From Todiramphus chloris collaris (Eukaryota > Chordata > Aves > Coraciiformes > Alcedinidae): a stretch of 64,000 nucleotides of DNA. Below the pieces are notes generated by a model. The model searched no databases and was not told the DNA's origin. It saw nothing but the letters and a program-made list of their open reading frames with translations. Where the stretch lies: positions 3,375,893 to 3,439,892 of the forward strand of contig JANVCC010000174.1 of NCBI GenBank assembly GCA_025345505.1, given 5' to 3'. Of this stretch, positions 12,001 to 27,000 are shown one piece after another. A program made the position numbers and the translations under genes. The number at the start of each line of letters is the position of its first letter. Position 1 is the first letter of the stretch.

Positions 12001-15000
12001 TAATCCTTTGTCTGTGGAAACAGCTCACAGCACCTGGTTTTCTGAGGCTTTACCTTTTCAACAGGAAAAATAAAGAGATGTCTCAGATGCAGGGCTCCCA
12101 AAACTGGCCTTGTTCAACATTCACCACCGTTCTTGAAAGTATAGTGGCAAAGATGGACACAAAAACCTCCTCTTACATTTTATTACCAATACTCTCCTGC
12201 TTCTTAACTTCTCTCAGATTTCAGTCTCCTCCTCTTCTCTCATTAGTTGGCTTCAGCTGAAACTTTCCAGCACACAACCGTTTAGGCGAATGCAAAGCAA
12301 GGCAAGGCATGTTGCTCCCACTGCAGTAACCTGCCTGCTCTTGGAGAAGGGCAGCAGAAAGAAAAGCAGCAAAAGACTGGGGGTGCTTTTCTGCATAAAC
12401 ACAAGTCAAGCAACAAGATACTTCAAAGGCCACGAGAGAGATGTGAGTGCCCTTCTTCCACACTGAGCATTCCAAGCTGCAAACAAACCCTGTGCTCACC
12501 ATCTCTGTCCTCTGCTGCATCACCAGGTGAGACTTCCCCCCTAAGTTTGGAAGCACCTGAGCTTGCCCGTAACAGAAAGGTCAAAACCAGAGATTATTGG
12601 CAAATCTCTGAACTTCTGTTACCAGATGATAGATGAGAAGTCAAGTTCTTTCTGTGCTGGTTTTTTCATCCTATTCAGCATTAGACTGGAAATATGGAAA
12701 TCTGTTCCTCAGAGAAGCTGCGGTTCAAGTTTAGTTCAAGAGGACACACAATACTTCAGAGAGGTAACTACTTGAGCTAAAAGAGCTTCTCACATTAGCT
12801 GCACAAAATTGATGATCAGAGGGCACTGCAGAAACATATGTGAGATTATACATTGGCTTCTACATGAACAAACAAACAAACATCAGAAAATGTTACTAAC
12901 TGTACTGCAGAAACCACAAATGGAGAGTTCACTCAACTCAGTTTTTTCATCCCTTCTTGGGGGAAGCTGGACAACACTGCCCTAATAAGCCCATGTGTAA
13001 GCAGAAGGCAAGACAGCTCAGCAAGGTTCATGTTTGTAAACATCAGGTCTCTGCAATTTCTTAAAAAGGAGCCAAGCTTTTATCTGTTTTTATGCAGCTA
13101 GGGGACACTTCATCTCATCTTGGACTCCTTTTAAATCCACAGCCTTAATGCATCCTTGCTGACTCATTCCGAAACGCTGCGTATCTCATATTCTACAAGA
13201 TCTGGATGCTAAGCAGCAGCTCAAACCTATTCTAATGCAGAGCAATATTTTGATCTCTGAAGTATCCCCAGAACTCAGTAGAAGTTATTATTACAATTGG
13301 ATGAGCAAAACCACATGGTATATCTGAGCTTTTGGGGATAAAAAAAAAGTGCAAAGATGAAAAACAGACATAAAATCCTAACTACCAATTTCCTGCACTA
13401 GCTGCTGGCAAAAGCCCTGCCTGCACTTCTAACAGAAAGGCTAATAAACCCTACAGAAGAGATTGTTAAAAAGAATAATAATAATAATTTGTCCAATCTA
13501 CATTCCCCAAAGGAAGGGAAAAAAAATATCCATTTGTTAAAGAAAGCTTATCCATATCATTAAAAAAGAGCTAATGTTAATTTCTTGAGTGAAATAAATG
13601 TAATCAGGCTTTTTTGCAGTGAATTATTTTAGTTACATTGAACTGAGAATACTAACTGCAGGCTGCTGACAATCTTACAGCTACAGATGTCATATCTGCT
13701 AGACCTTTATTTGCTTAAGAGAAGACAGAAATAAGACTCTTACTGCAAAGTTCACCGTGACCTCCCTACATCAATCTGCACTCAAAATTCCACCTGCTCC
13801 GTGCAAATAACATTAACATTCAATTATATCATACTTTGAAAACAAAGGAAATAAATTATTGCACTCACACTACTCGAAGGGTTCTGTACAGTCCTGTAAT
13901 ATCCACGAACAAATTAATTCACTGGAACAAAAAATTATCCTGTCTCTCCAACTAAACACAGCAGAATTTCCTTGGACTGGAAATCAACCAACTCTGCTGC
14001 ACTGTTCCATGTTACAAATAAAATAAATCATGTCAAAGACACAACGTTAGAGAAGCATCCTCAACTTTACAACCTCCTTACTTCCAAGACAGTAACATCC
14101 TTCCCATCTGATTTCTTCTCCCAGTGACCTCTTCCGCGTACCATCTCCTTTCCAATGCAGGTTCTGACACCAGAGCTCATCAGCTGTTTGATTAAACAAA
14201 CTTACCCCCTTCAATCCTCTTTTTCCCCAGGGTGCTGTCTCCAGCAGATCTGGAGCATGCTTGCTTTTCTACTTGGCTGTATTTGCCTCTAAAGAAAACT
14301 TCTCCCTGCCAGGACAATCTCTCATCTGCTTGAGAACATCGTCACCGTAAGACAACAGCATACCTTGGAGCATTCCATCCAGTTGTTCTTCCTGACTAGC
14401 TGGCCAGGCAGCTCTCCTCTGTGCCAAAAGCTTCTGCCCTAGCCTAGAAAGGGAAAGGCCTGCGCAGCAGCTTCCAAGAGTCTTTCTTCTCAGGTCAGAT
14501 GCAGGAAGCTTTGCTTTATTAATAGAGAAGGAGTTAGCTGGGTCTAGCGTAACGTGCTTCAGTGGCCACCCTGACTGCGCTAATCCTGCCCTACTGCATA
14601 TCTTGCTGCCATGGAAATGATTAATTTATTTACAAGAAACAAAATCAGCTCCAGGGTTGTTGTTGTTTTTGTGGGCTTGATTTTTTAGGGAGGGAAGGAG
14701 GGTTAGAAGCCCTAAAGGCTTCAGGAAGGCTTGGAGTACATTCAGGTTACCTACTGATCTTGCCAACCCTTTATGCACACGAGCATCCCGGTGAAGTACA
14801 AAGCATCCAGAGGGATAATTTTCTGTATCTTCAGGTGTTGGCAACTCCACTGCAACTGCCAAATAAGTTCTTGAAACTAATTCAGGACCAAATCTTAAAT
14901 GTTCACCTAGTTACCCTTTCAACCTTTTGGAAACACCCAACCTTCAAACAGAATTTGAAGGGACTGCTGTTCTTCAACCGGTTTTAAACTATGAGTAACT

Positions 15001-18000
15001 GCAAGACCAAGTAGATCCACTGAGAGCAATAAGCTAATAATCTGTTTGTAAACACAGCAAACATTTAAGTATCTCCAGGACTAATCGTTCTTTGTTTCCA
15101 TTCTACCTAGAATTTAAGAATATCATGTGGCACCGTATTTGTTTTAGCTACAGATGTCTATGAAATGGAGAGCTTTTTTGCTAAAAGAGGAATAATTCAC
15201 ATTCTCTCTGTCTCCACAACGAGAAAAAAAATAATTAAGTCCTAAATATCTGGCATCACAGCCTGCCTTTGCAATAGCATTAACTTTGATGAATTCCTGT
15301 ACTACTCATAGGTCCTAGACTCTGCAATTACACAGGAATTCCTTTACAACTCTGCTTTAGTGAAGTGCATACTTATTAGGAATCTATGATGAAGGTATTT
15401 TGTAACAATATTCACACTATTACTTTATAAATAGGTAGACAGTTGCACACTGGAAAAAAAATAAAAAGAGAAGGAAGAGAAGAGAAGAGAAGAGAAGAGA
15501 AGAGAAGAGAAGAGAAGAGAAGAGAAGAGAAGAGAAGAGAAGAGAAGAGAAGAGAAGAGAAGAGAAAACAGACAAGCTATAAATCTTCTCAGCTCACTGG
15601 TCAGCACGTTCCAGGAAAGCCCACACACAGAGTCAAGTGTCTGGGAAACAGATGCAAACAGCAGTTAACAGCTCAGTCACTACACCAGTGCCCTACCTGC
15701 TTGTGTTGTCATCATCATCAGAGTCAATGAAGCTGCTGGACTCCAGCTCACTGCTCATCATGGTAGAAGAGCTGTCATAACCAGGAGGGTGCTCACGGTG
15801 TCTGTCCAGTTTCGGATGGCCATTGATCCGAGGGACTGTAAAGACAAAATAAATGCAGTATGACTAGGCAGAGGAAGAGCAAGGGAGAAATGGCACTGGG
15901 AGTAGCATGATGTCCACACTGACAGCTGCAGAAGACACTGCAGGAGGATCCTTACACTGAAATCATGCTCTCTGCAGAACCTGATTCCGTTCCAGAGCTG
16001 GAGAGCCTGCTGCCCTGGCTGGCCTGCCTGCAACCTACCTTCTTCCTAACTTTTTCATTTGGCTGTGGCTCTGTTCATAGCCAAGTCACAGAGGGATCGA
16101 GGCAGAAGCAGCAGGCATGACCCAGTACTATAATGGTATCAGAGAAGGTGATGTCAATAGGAAGGTACACATGAAGCTTTGGAAAAGCAGCAGGTAACAG
16201 GGTTTGAGTTTGGTATGGGTAAGCACAGCAGCACGGGAAACATTAAACAACATTTCTCGATGAATTCTATTAATATCCCACTCATAAAACCATCTTTCCC
16301 TCAACCTGTGATACGTGTTCCTGTCCCACAGCACTACCTCAGCTGGGCAGTACAGCTGTATCCAAGCCACACTGCCTCGACCATTCCATGTGAATAAGAT
16401 GCTTCAGAACAACTCCTTACTAATCCCTCGCTGTGTGAATGTTGTCAGACACACAAGCGTTCCTGTAGATAATCCCCTCGGTAAGAAAGACATGTAGGCA
16501 GCAGTGATTCATCTTTTTCTAGCGATATCTTATGGATTATTTTATGGATTTTCCTCTGCAAAGCAAACTCTTCTGCCTGCCTCCTTTCTGGGACCTCTCA
16601 TTAGAAGAGCCATCATCTGTAAGTGCTCTATTTTGCCAAGAATTTTCCCTTCCCTCAAACAAGAAAGGCTCAGCCCGATAAGGCACCTGGTCAAGAAATA
16701 AACATAACAGGCTTTCAAAGACAAACTGGTATTTTAAAACACACTCTCCAAACTCACAACTCCCTCCCAGGTCCACAGGAACTGCTCTTCAGTTATAGAA
16801 TAGAAACCCTTCACAAAGGAGGAAGGTCTGCAGCAAGAATCACACACGATGCTGTGCAACTGTACACACTGAAAGTTAATTTGTAGTTCTTGCTAACTAT
16901 TAAAAAGTAACACAGTTTGAAAACCCAGGAGCTACCCTAAATATCTGGCTGTGAAGCCCCCCATGACTAGTCTGCACTCCTGTTACAAATTGCTCAGCAC
17001 TGAAATAACAAAAACAACCTGATCACTTTTCTTCCTGCCTCAGAAACATGGGCCTAATTATTTGCATCCAACAAGGGTTTAAAGAGATTGAGTAAAAGGC
17101 AACAGATATGTAATCTCTATTTTTATACATCTGTCTGAACCATTCATTTCTGCAAAATGAAATAACTGAAGCATCAGGTTGTAACCAATTCTCCTGCTAT
17201 GTCACTTCCACATCCTGCTTGATCACCCAGCTCCTACGCACAGTGATAGGCATAGAAAGTGGCTCTGAAAACACTTAGGTTAACTACCCAAGAAGACCAA
17301 ATCTTCTTTCAAGTCACAGAGCAAAACCAAAGCTCCTTGGTACCAACCCTTCGCCACCCTTCTCAGAACCGATGCTTGTTTTTCATCCTGCCGTATGCCG
17401 AAGGGCAGCTGAGATGAAACCATTTATTCAAGCCTCGAATCCTCTTCTGAAACTAGCACATACTTGTAATAATGAGTCAGGGACTTCTAAAGACACTTCA
17501 CCTTTCAGTTTAATTTCAGGAGCAATTCTTGGCTTGCGAGAATCCCATCACCCACAGCCCAGTACGCTGGACTGGTGGAACACAGGCATCACTATCACCC
17601 TTACAAGCTCTGCACAGATTTCCTGCAGAGGGAGTAACAACCAAGAAAAGGTTGTTACACGTACAAAACATTGATGATTCTGAGTTATGATGGACAGAGC
17701 CTCTCACCAAATGCAAACCCACCACAGTCCCAAGCAGCTTTAGGTTGGCTGCTGGTTACTCAATAGCCTCGTTTCCATTGATGCTCCCTCTCTGACTTCA
17801 ACGGGAAGCAACAGCAAACCTTAGCAATGCCCCAGCTGGTGCACAATTTACAACAAATCTATTACCTTGGCTCCTTCTGAGTTTTAAATTTCTCCTTTCC
17901 ATAGAGGAGCAGTGTAAGAGCTAGAGTGGATGGAAGTCGAAATATCAGCCATGGAGAAAACTGACTTACATTTCTCCACTTGAAAAATCCCACCTTTTTT

Positions 18001-21000
18001 TATTACCGTGCTTGTTTTTCCTGCCTTCCTCTGCTCTTCATCACTAATCACATCACTGTTGGGTGATTATGTTGATTTCATTTGGAAAAGCTGACATTAA
18101 AAAGAAAAAGCCCCAAAAAAAAAGAAGCTCTCCCAGCTCTCACTGGCAGATTACAGAACACAATGACCTGGATTTTATCCACACTTAACTGGTATAAGTA
18201 GTAAGCAAATTTGTGGAGCATGCTTCCCTCATCGGAGGTGCTTTATTTACCTTTGGCTTTGATTATTATTAATGCTATATTATTATATATACACTAAAGA
18301 AGGTAGCCATCATCATTTTGTAATCTTCCTCTGCAAAACGGGGCTGTTTGTGTGGCTGGGGAGGGAGGGTGCCTCTGGTCATCAATAGGTGGGCTGTCTC
18401 AAGTGCCCACTAGAAATCACCAGTCCTGTCTCTCCCACCACAGATGCCTCATTTCATTCCAAGTGGGTGGTCTAAAAGCTTTCACTCTTGTGGACCTTTT
18501 CCGCTCTATAACTCCACCCTGCCTTCACTTCTCTGCTGAGAATTCTGGATGTCATCAATTAGGCAGCATTAAAGGTAGATTGCAATCTCCAGGCTCTCAA
18601 CCAGACCGTGCCCAGCTGGCAGTGAGGGTTGCTATGAAACCAGGACGTCTTTCATTGTCACATCTCATCCATTGTGGGTTATTAATCCAGAATATTTTTG
18701 TCTTTAAAAACATTATGAGCCGATTGCTATTTTATTTGCAACCCAGAGTCATTTGCCCAATACTTTCAGTAGATAAAGCTCTGCCTGTGACTCAGCCAAT
18801 CTGTTTTTCATGTTCCTGGACACCCCAAAGGACACATTCACTGCTGTTTCAGAGACTATAAGCTAGGACTTCTCTTCCTACCAGATGGAACAGGACTGCT
18901 ACTCCCATGATCAACGGTCTCCTCATTCCTTATCCGGTGAATCATTTATACCGCACATAAACTCGATCAATTCGCAACCATTATGAAGAATTAAAGGCCC
19001 ACATCAACGCCCCGTGCTCTTTAGTCTGTCACAGAGGGGAATTTTCACACCGAGGACAATTTTAAGACCAGACAGAATTTTTAACCTGCTGAAGGCTGCC
19101 TCAAATACGCGGTGCAAAAATATGCCATCAGAGTATTTCCTTCAGCACTCTGCTAGTACCTCTGTTACGCTGCTAAATCTGCATTCAGCACTGAAAACAC
19201 AACTTTTTTGTAACTAAAGTAACAAAGTTTAAGATGAGTGATGCTTTCTGCTTACTAAGGATTTTCCAGAGTCAAGAAAACAACGAGGAAAACAGAGAGA
19301 GCCAAGGTGTGGAAATGCCCTCCCCTCAGGCCTGCACGTTCTCTGTGACAACTGAAGAATAAAGAAATTACAGCTGGGTAGGACACCAGGACCTGTCCAC
19401 GAGGTGTGTCTGAATGCCTGGCTGTCCCTGAAGGGATGCGCTGGTAATCGGAGGGCTCACGTGGCTGGAACACTGCAAACCAGGCTGTAAAATTCACTTG
19501 AGGCTCTACAGCACCCATAATGGTCCTGAGGGCCTGGGTCACTGGAGATGCACGGTCCCATCGTTTCTGTGCAAAGGTAGCAGAGGTTGTGCCCGAAGTA
19601 GCATGGACAGAGTCAGTGCTGCAGCCTGTAAATCCCAAGGAACACTCGGGTGCAATACGGCAGGATCCAAGCTGAAGAGAGCAGGGAGCATCCAGCTGAG
19701 GATTCTGTCAACGCTGCAGTACATTAGTGTGGACACAAACTCCCCAAACCCAGTAAAAACCACCCAAACTGCCCCATACCCTTTAGATGCAGTGTGCATT
19801 ATCCCAGTTTTAGAGCGAGTACCTGCATTTCCCTGCACAAAATATGGGCACTGACTGCTCAGACACTTCAGCTGAAAGGAATGTGAATACCTACAGCGAT
19901 ACATGCGGGGCTGTGCTTCTGGATAGCATCTGACTGGTTCCAGTGGCCTCAGCAGGTGGTGACACCACTTGTGACAGTGTCTCCTACTGGGAGTGGGACT
20001 GGCAGGGGAGCGCTGCTGTGAGTGGAGCTCCTGTTGCCTCTCCTGCTGCGGCTGGCTCCTACCAAAACACTTCAAAAACGTGGCAGTGACCATCTCCCTG
20101 CCCACACTGTGCCCACTTCAGGAAATCCCCAGCGTGCACTGTGACTATCACTCTGTCCAAGTCCAACCAACATATCCAGATGTGCACAGAGCTTCCCACG
20201 TCAGGTATTTTTCATTGCACAGTGTGAGAGAAAGAAAAACTCAGTTCAGGGCTCCTGCTGGGGAAACTGGAAAATTCCGTTCCTGAAGACTCAAAGATTA
20301 GGAAAAATATATATTTTTTTTTTGCATGCTCTTCCTCCATGACATAATCCCAAGGAAGCCTGTGCCCAAGAGGCAGCGCATCTGGCAAGCAGTGTGTCTT
20401 GAGGACTGGGGAAATAGAACAAAAATCATAGACTTTGCCACTTGCCACTGCCGTTTCCACAACACAAGTCACTCCTTTTCATAGATCAGTTCTGAAAATC
20501 CAAATCCAACTGTGTCGTAAACCTTCTTCTAATTCCTGAACTCCCTGATAGTTTTTCATCAGCCTTTTTTTGCCAGTTGTTCCTCACAAGCCTAAGGAAT
20601 TAAGACAAATGCAAGATGATGACACTCCTGTGCAAATTAGTGTTTGCTTTTAGTGTCATTAACAGCAGCGAGGCTTAACATTACAATGCTCTCAGCATTC
20701 TTGTGCAGGGTTACCACAGAGGCTGAATTAGTACCTCAGATGCTAAATTTAAACCAGACTTACGGTATTTGTTCAAGACTTAGACCTGAGTTCTTCAGAA
20801 AGTAAATGTTCTCTGACATCACCTGACTCGGAGACTGTCCCGGTACGATGGATTCCTTGGGTATGAATGAATTGCTGGTTTTTAACAAGTCTCTGTTAAG
20901 TTTTAATCCTTCCAAGGGAACAGCAAATCGAAAGTGTACCTTTGCTCCTGGAAAAGTTCACTGTCTCCCATTTAGTCGAAGCAATCTTCTCTCCCCCAGA

Positions 21001-24000
21001 CTCTGGTCACCTTCAGCCGCACACAAATCCCTCCGATCCTTCCCCCATCAGAACACTTTCTGCCACTGCTGGGCAGCCTCAGCTCTGTTTTCTGCTGCCC
21101 CTGCACAGAGCCGGGTCCCTCTCTAGCCCCCTCCTCTCCCCACGCACTCACAGCCCAGTCCTGCCCAGTTCCCTGCCGTGGGGATGGTGTCCCTGGGGCT
21201 CCTGCCTTCCCTTGGCTGCCTGCGGGCACCCACCTCGGAGTTCTTCCCTCCAGACTGGAAACCGCTCAGCGAAGCAAAACCCTCCCCTCTGCGGGGTGGG
21301 CAAGCTCCAGCTACTCCTTGGCTGACCCAGGACAAATCATTCCAGTGGAAGCAAGGCTGTCCTTAAAAATAAACAGAATGAAAAGGACAGTCCTACTGCC
21401 CTGGGAGTGGGAGTTGCAGAGTATCACGTTTCCAGCATACAAAGCAAACGCAAAGCGTGTGGTTGAGGGTCAGGAGATACACCAAAAATCGTAAGGAAAT
21501 AAAATACTTTGTCCCTTCACATCCCTGTCTTCTAATGGTGAAGGAAAGCAAATCTCTCACTGCCAGGGAAATTGGATTACAGCATCATAACACTGCTTAG
21601 AAGACAAGACACAGATTTATGTGGTATTTCCCATGGCCCTTGGATTCTTCAGAAGCATTAGGTACAAAGTGAAAGGCAGGGACGAGTTGAGATGGATGAG
21701 TGGTGGCAGGAATATCTGTACTTGGTCTGTCTGCCACGACTCCTGCCCGCAGCAGGACGGCACCTGGAACGCTGCAGCCACGTCCGCCTAGCGCATCGGC
21801 AGGAATTCGTTTGCACCTTTCAGCCCATCCCAAACAGCCAAACCACAGAGCCAAGACTCTGCAACACCGAGTTACACAAGGAAGAGGAAAAGGACTTTAA
21901 ATCTGTGCTTTTTGAAACATGGTGCCAGTTTCTAAGTTCTTTTCTTCATGCCACATCCGAGCACCCAAACTCGGTCCAACTACAGAGATGCAAAGGGAAG
22001 TCCTCACCAAGTGAAAAACCTGTACCTAAATGAGGTTTCCCTCCTTTTTGCTCTTTAGCTCTTCTGTAGTGACTTAGTTATATCAAACATACCTTTATAT
22101 TATTATATTAAATAATATCTTTAGTATACAAAGATATATTTTAAAGGCTTCCGATTCTGAAGTGTTCGTCTACCTGCATATGATAAAATTTCACTTTATG
22201 GCTTTTCTCAGATCATTCAGCATCAGCCAAAAATGGATGCAATTTGTCCTTTGAATGCTGTAAAAGGTTCACTTCACTGTTTCCCTAAAGGTCAGTGCAC
22301 AGCTGGATTCAGCTGGAACCAGAATGGGTGAACAGACGTGAGGTAAAGAGAAGGGCTTTTAGTCTCCTGCAGATGTGAAGAGGCACTGATAGTTGAGATC
22401 AACATCCATATTTCTAGGTATTCCAACTAAAGTACACCTGGTTTATACACTAGATCAGAACAGCTCACTTACACTAATAATGCCTCCTGTTTACACTTTT
22501 CCCCATTCCTCTTTCCAGCTATAGCTTCTCTGTTAAATTTTAAACACACACAAGAAAAAAAGGGTTCAACTCCACGTTTCCTGTTTGAAATAGATGGTCT
22601 TGCATAGAAAAGCTCCTGTGCACTGCTCCAGCAGAGAGAAGAGGCTCTACCAGTACACAAATACCCTTCAATTTTAACAGTGTTTTACATCTCTCCAACA
22701 GCATCAGCCATGAATTCAGAGGAAAGGTTTCCTGTGTAATTAAGGTGCACGTTTAAATCCATAAAGTTTTTCCAATCTCTCTCCCCAGTTAAAATTCCCT
22801 TTTCTAAGTTTTTCCAATTTAGCCAGCATGGTTTGGGGGTCAGGAGCTACTGTTATAATCGAATGAGTACTTTTGCAAACAGTGATTATAAGGGTTTTGT
22901 TCACAAAATACCCCCAGGTATCCAAGCCCTTTGTCTAAACAAGAAGCATTCCCTGCTGTGGCTCAATGCCTGTCCCACTAATAACCAGGGACTTTCTGCC
23001 CCTCTGACCCCCTGGCTCCTGTTTCTTCATTAGAGGATGACAGAGTTCACCCAGACTGCCTGACAAAAGCCTTCCAGTGCACCACAGAGATTAGAATAAA
23101 GCATAGCCTATGAGGTTAAAATGTGTCCTCCTTGACTTTTATCAACAGTAGAGCAGGTCCTGCCTGAGGGACAAATGCACATCAAAGTACTAAATCAAAT
23201 AAGCCTTGAAAGCAGAAAAGAGTAGAGCAGCATCTGCTCAAGGAAGCTGTAAAGAGGGTTCCGTGGCACTGCAGAGAACAAAGGTGAGAGTGTCTCAGGA
23301 AGAAGGCACAGCCAAGCTCCCAGTTACGAGAAAAAGCAACTGAGCTTCCAACCCCCACCAATGCAGAGTCTTTGCCATTTCCTAACAGGAAATATGTGAC
23401 CACTCTTTCAGTGAAGACTTGCAACCCCCATCTGTGCAGCTTACTGCTGAGTGCAGGGGTCAGAGTCTCTGCTACATAAGTAGGGAAGAATTATGGGTAT
23501 CCACTCCTGCTTTATGCTTGTAAAATCTGTGTGCTACATCCCTGCACCCTGACCCATGTCTGAAGGTCTTTGGAGCCTCTCTAACCACTCTACAATGCTA
23601 CCAGAGAAAGGCTTCTTCCAGACACTGCCACAGGACACGTTACACCCAGTAACAAAGTCCTGACTCTGACAGGCACACAGTCCTGCACTGCCAGTATCCC
23701 ATGCGTGGCCATCTGGTCACTTCAAAACTTCACGGGCTCAACAACCACCTCATAGCTGTTTATATGTGACAGTGACTTCAAAGAGCTCCAACTGCTGAGA
23801 ACTCTATTTTCAGCCACTACTGTTTGAGTTCCCATTGCAATTATTTCGTATTCCCAGCCCTTTCTGTTCAGATTCCTTGGCAAAGAACAGACATTCTGCA
23901 GCAATGACTGGAAATCTGCAGCAGCTCCTCTTCCCAAACATGTGGGGATCCAAAAGTGTGCCCACATTAAGAGCTTCTCAAAGCACAGGCCATTATCCAG

Positions 24001-27000
24001 CATTTTTCAGCTGGCTGCACAACAGTTAAGTTCACCGCAGAGCAAACTCAGTGTTGAAACAGCAGTGTCAACACCCGACATCTGCAGGCTTGTCAGAAAC
24101 CGAGCGGTAGCTATAAAACATTCTCCAGTGGCAAAGAAAACTTGTCCCTTAACTACCTCCCTAATTAGAGCTTCCACAGTCCCCTTTCCCACTCCTCCTC
24201 AGTAAACTGCCACGGGAGCTTTGTTCTAGACAGCGAGGGGTCCCGAGAACATGTGCCAGGCAGACCTCCCACGATTCTAATTAAGATCCTCACTCTACTT
24301 GCACTTAATAGGACTTTGTCAACTTTCCAAAGCAACCAGGACTTATGTTGCTTTAAAAGAGAAAGTGGAGCTCTGACATACTGACAGCTCAACTCTTTCA
24401 GACTCATTTTATATGAGGTTAATGCCAGGGATAGATTTGCTGCTAATTATTGTGAAAGGTGATGAAGAAAAGACGTATTCCCCAAATGATACAAAAGCCG
24501 CTTTGGATACAAAGCTTCTAAAACCAAAATAAACTCCAAACAGTCATTTCTCTGTATATGTAGCCTCCACAATATAAACATTGCTATACCTTAAAGTAAA
24601 TACACACACAGAGAAGGTAACTTTGTCCACGCTTATCTCACGGTTTTTCACATAACACTATCAGAAGATTCTGCTCCTCTCTGTGATTTCCCGAAGGAAT
24701 CCACAGTCGGGACCATGCAGAGACAGCTCTGCTCCACCCACCAAGCAGCTTCCATTCACTCGGAGTCTCTTTACAAGTTGGAAGGGTTAAATGAACAGAA
24801 AGATACCTGCTTCTAACCCACAGTATATATGTGACTTCTGGTTTTCTCACTGGGGGCAAATACTTTAGTGGGTGGAGCTGTGAATAAAGCCTGTGATGGC
24901 ATCTCTTGGGCCCATTAATTCTTAATTAAACCTGGAAATTCTTGTCTGGCAACAAATGAAAAAACCCAAGCTTACTTTGATGTATAGACTAGAGGCAAGA
25001 GACGAAGTTCTGCAGTTTACATGTGTACTTTGGGTGTCTTTATGTATAAAAAGAGACCTTCAGAACCAATGTGCTGTAGTTACACCAGCATAAAACACTA
25101 CTGCTGATCCAAGCCTAGGGAAATCAAGGGAACTTATTTCAGAGGATTTGGCTTGGATCTTACAATGCTAAAATACTGACTCTCAAACTGTCTACACTGC
25201 AAACTCCCAACGCATCATACAGGTGATGTGTTCTACCTTTAGGTGAGCAAATTTGAATAAAGGAGGCAGCCTACCCATGACAGTATTGAGCTCAGCACTG
25301 GGTGTTGTTACTCCTCTCCGAGTTAATCATCTCCTAATCCTACAGCAAGTTCTGTATATTGTCAGAAAGAATCTCTGCAACTTTACCGTAGGTTGTCCAG
25401 ACCTCTTAGAAAATGCTGAGCTTCAAAGACTTTCAAAGCAATTATCAAATTATTCCACTAAAATAATAACAGTCCCTGCAAGCACGCGAGAATGCGGACG
25501 CACTTCTTTTCTGCAGTGTTCATGCCAAGCAGTTATTGCTCTGAAAGATTATCAGGAAAAAAAAATTGTTCTTTTTAAATGAAAAAGGGGAAAAATGAGA
25601 AAGGACTCACCATCCTCATGCCCTTCTCTATTTCTCCGTCGATGTCTGTCTCGCCGGTGGCTAATAACTGACTCCGTTCCTGTTTCGTTGTCCAGGCCAT
25701 CCCGGCTGCTGGCAGCATTTGGGCTGTTAGAGAGCAAAGAGGAAGAAACAGTAGAGTCATCTCTTTTTTTCTGTTGACAAGAGCCGTTGCAGTTGTGACC
25801 CTGTTGGTTTAGAAGCCAGAAAACCATTATGCAGATGAGCTGCAATTTTGCTGCAGCGCTGCAAGCTCCCTGAGACTGCTCTGCTCACCTCACAACACCC
25901 TGAAGGGGGAAAAGACAGTTCAAGATCAATGCCCTGAGGACAACTGGCTACTTGCACAAGTGGTGCCACCACAAAGAAAGCTGCCAGGAGACTGTTGCAT
26001 GAAATTTCCATCAGAAAAAAACTCTACTGATGGACTAAGAAAGGGATGATCTGCTGAGATGACAACTCCAGGACAGCTTTAGCTGCTAACACACTTGCAA
26101 AGGAAATGGGATTTCAGCACGATAGCTTTAATATCCCCAAATGCAGCATACCTGCCCAACACAACAGCAAACAGGTAACACTGGTTTTTGGAAGCACAAA
26201 ACTCGTTGACCCTAACGCTCATCCCAGCCTCCAAACCAGAGGACTGCTGAAAAGCCTTCTGCACACCCCACACCCTCTTTGCACTAATGAAAAGCACTGA
26301 TGTGCCCACCACACGGGTTAGGAAATCAGTTGTTATTCAAGAAAACACTTGACTGCACGTTTCAAGCTCTAATGGAAGTATTTAGTGAAGTGCTGTCACC
26401 AACACGTTTGCATTTCTTGTTCCAACCCCGGACAACTGAGAAGGGAAAGCAGGTGACAGCTTCCTCATCTCAGCAGCACCATCTACTGACCACTACTGAT
26501 ATTTTCCACTCTTAAATCGCTTCCCAGGCTAAACCCGCCTACAAAAGGTGGTTTACACCCTAACAAAGGGCGCAAAAGGAACCTCGCAGCTGGCTTCTTT
26601 CTTCCCTTATTGCTGAGCCAATCCCATTTTTAATGCACGTACCCAAGAGCTGCTTAAGAAGGGAAGCTCAGAGGTCACCCTTCTCAACTCACCCACGTCC
26701 CTCCAGCACTAAGCCAGGAGAACCTTCACCCATTCAGAGTGAGATACTCTGCCCTGTGTTATGGAAATAAACTCTGGTCATCATCAGACTCTTTTCTGGA
26801 TAGAAAAAATAAAACACAGCAGCAAAAACCACTGAGAAATGCTAAGATATTTGGTTGTGAAGAGAAGAATCAAAAAAGGCATTAAGGGGGAATAAATTTT
26901 TGCCCAGAAGAGCTCCCCACGAGCCAGATTTGCTCCTGCAGCTTAACAGAATAAAGAAAAGAAGTGTGGGGGAGAGAGAAGGAAGGAAGGTGGCTTCTCT

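Larger units (their letters stand above)
10696..15696 (-). other. DVL1: DVL1 intron 5
   Basis: 5001 bp. It contains a MIR-like SINE relic (11375-11515), a short (AAT)n run (13474-13488) and the (AAGAG)n array (15474-15566) listed separately. I found no exon or RNA gene in the rest. Confidence 0.8.

Noticed and set aside
15425-15730. Open frames of Glu/Arg or Leu/Ser/Phe repeats on both strands
   Set aside because: They are products of the (AAGAG)n microsatellite, and exon 5 uses a different frame.
20066-20084. Plus-strand peptide HFKNV resembling the DFKNV of DVL1 exon 1
   Set aside because: Wrong strand relative to the gene, wrong order relative to the exons, and the flanking residues do not match the DIX domain. 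Coincidence.
18352-20105. A 169-aa plus-strand frame and a 188-aa minus-strand frame in intron 4
   Set aside because: Composition is ordinary for translated noncoding DNA, with no known motif. The 188-aa frame has no acceptor or donor that would join it in phase to DVL1 exons 4 or 5.
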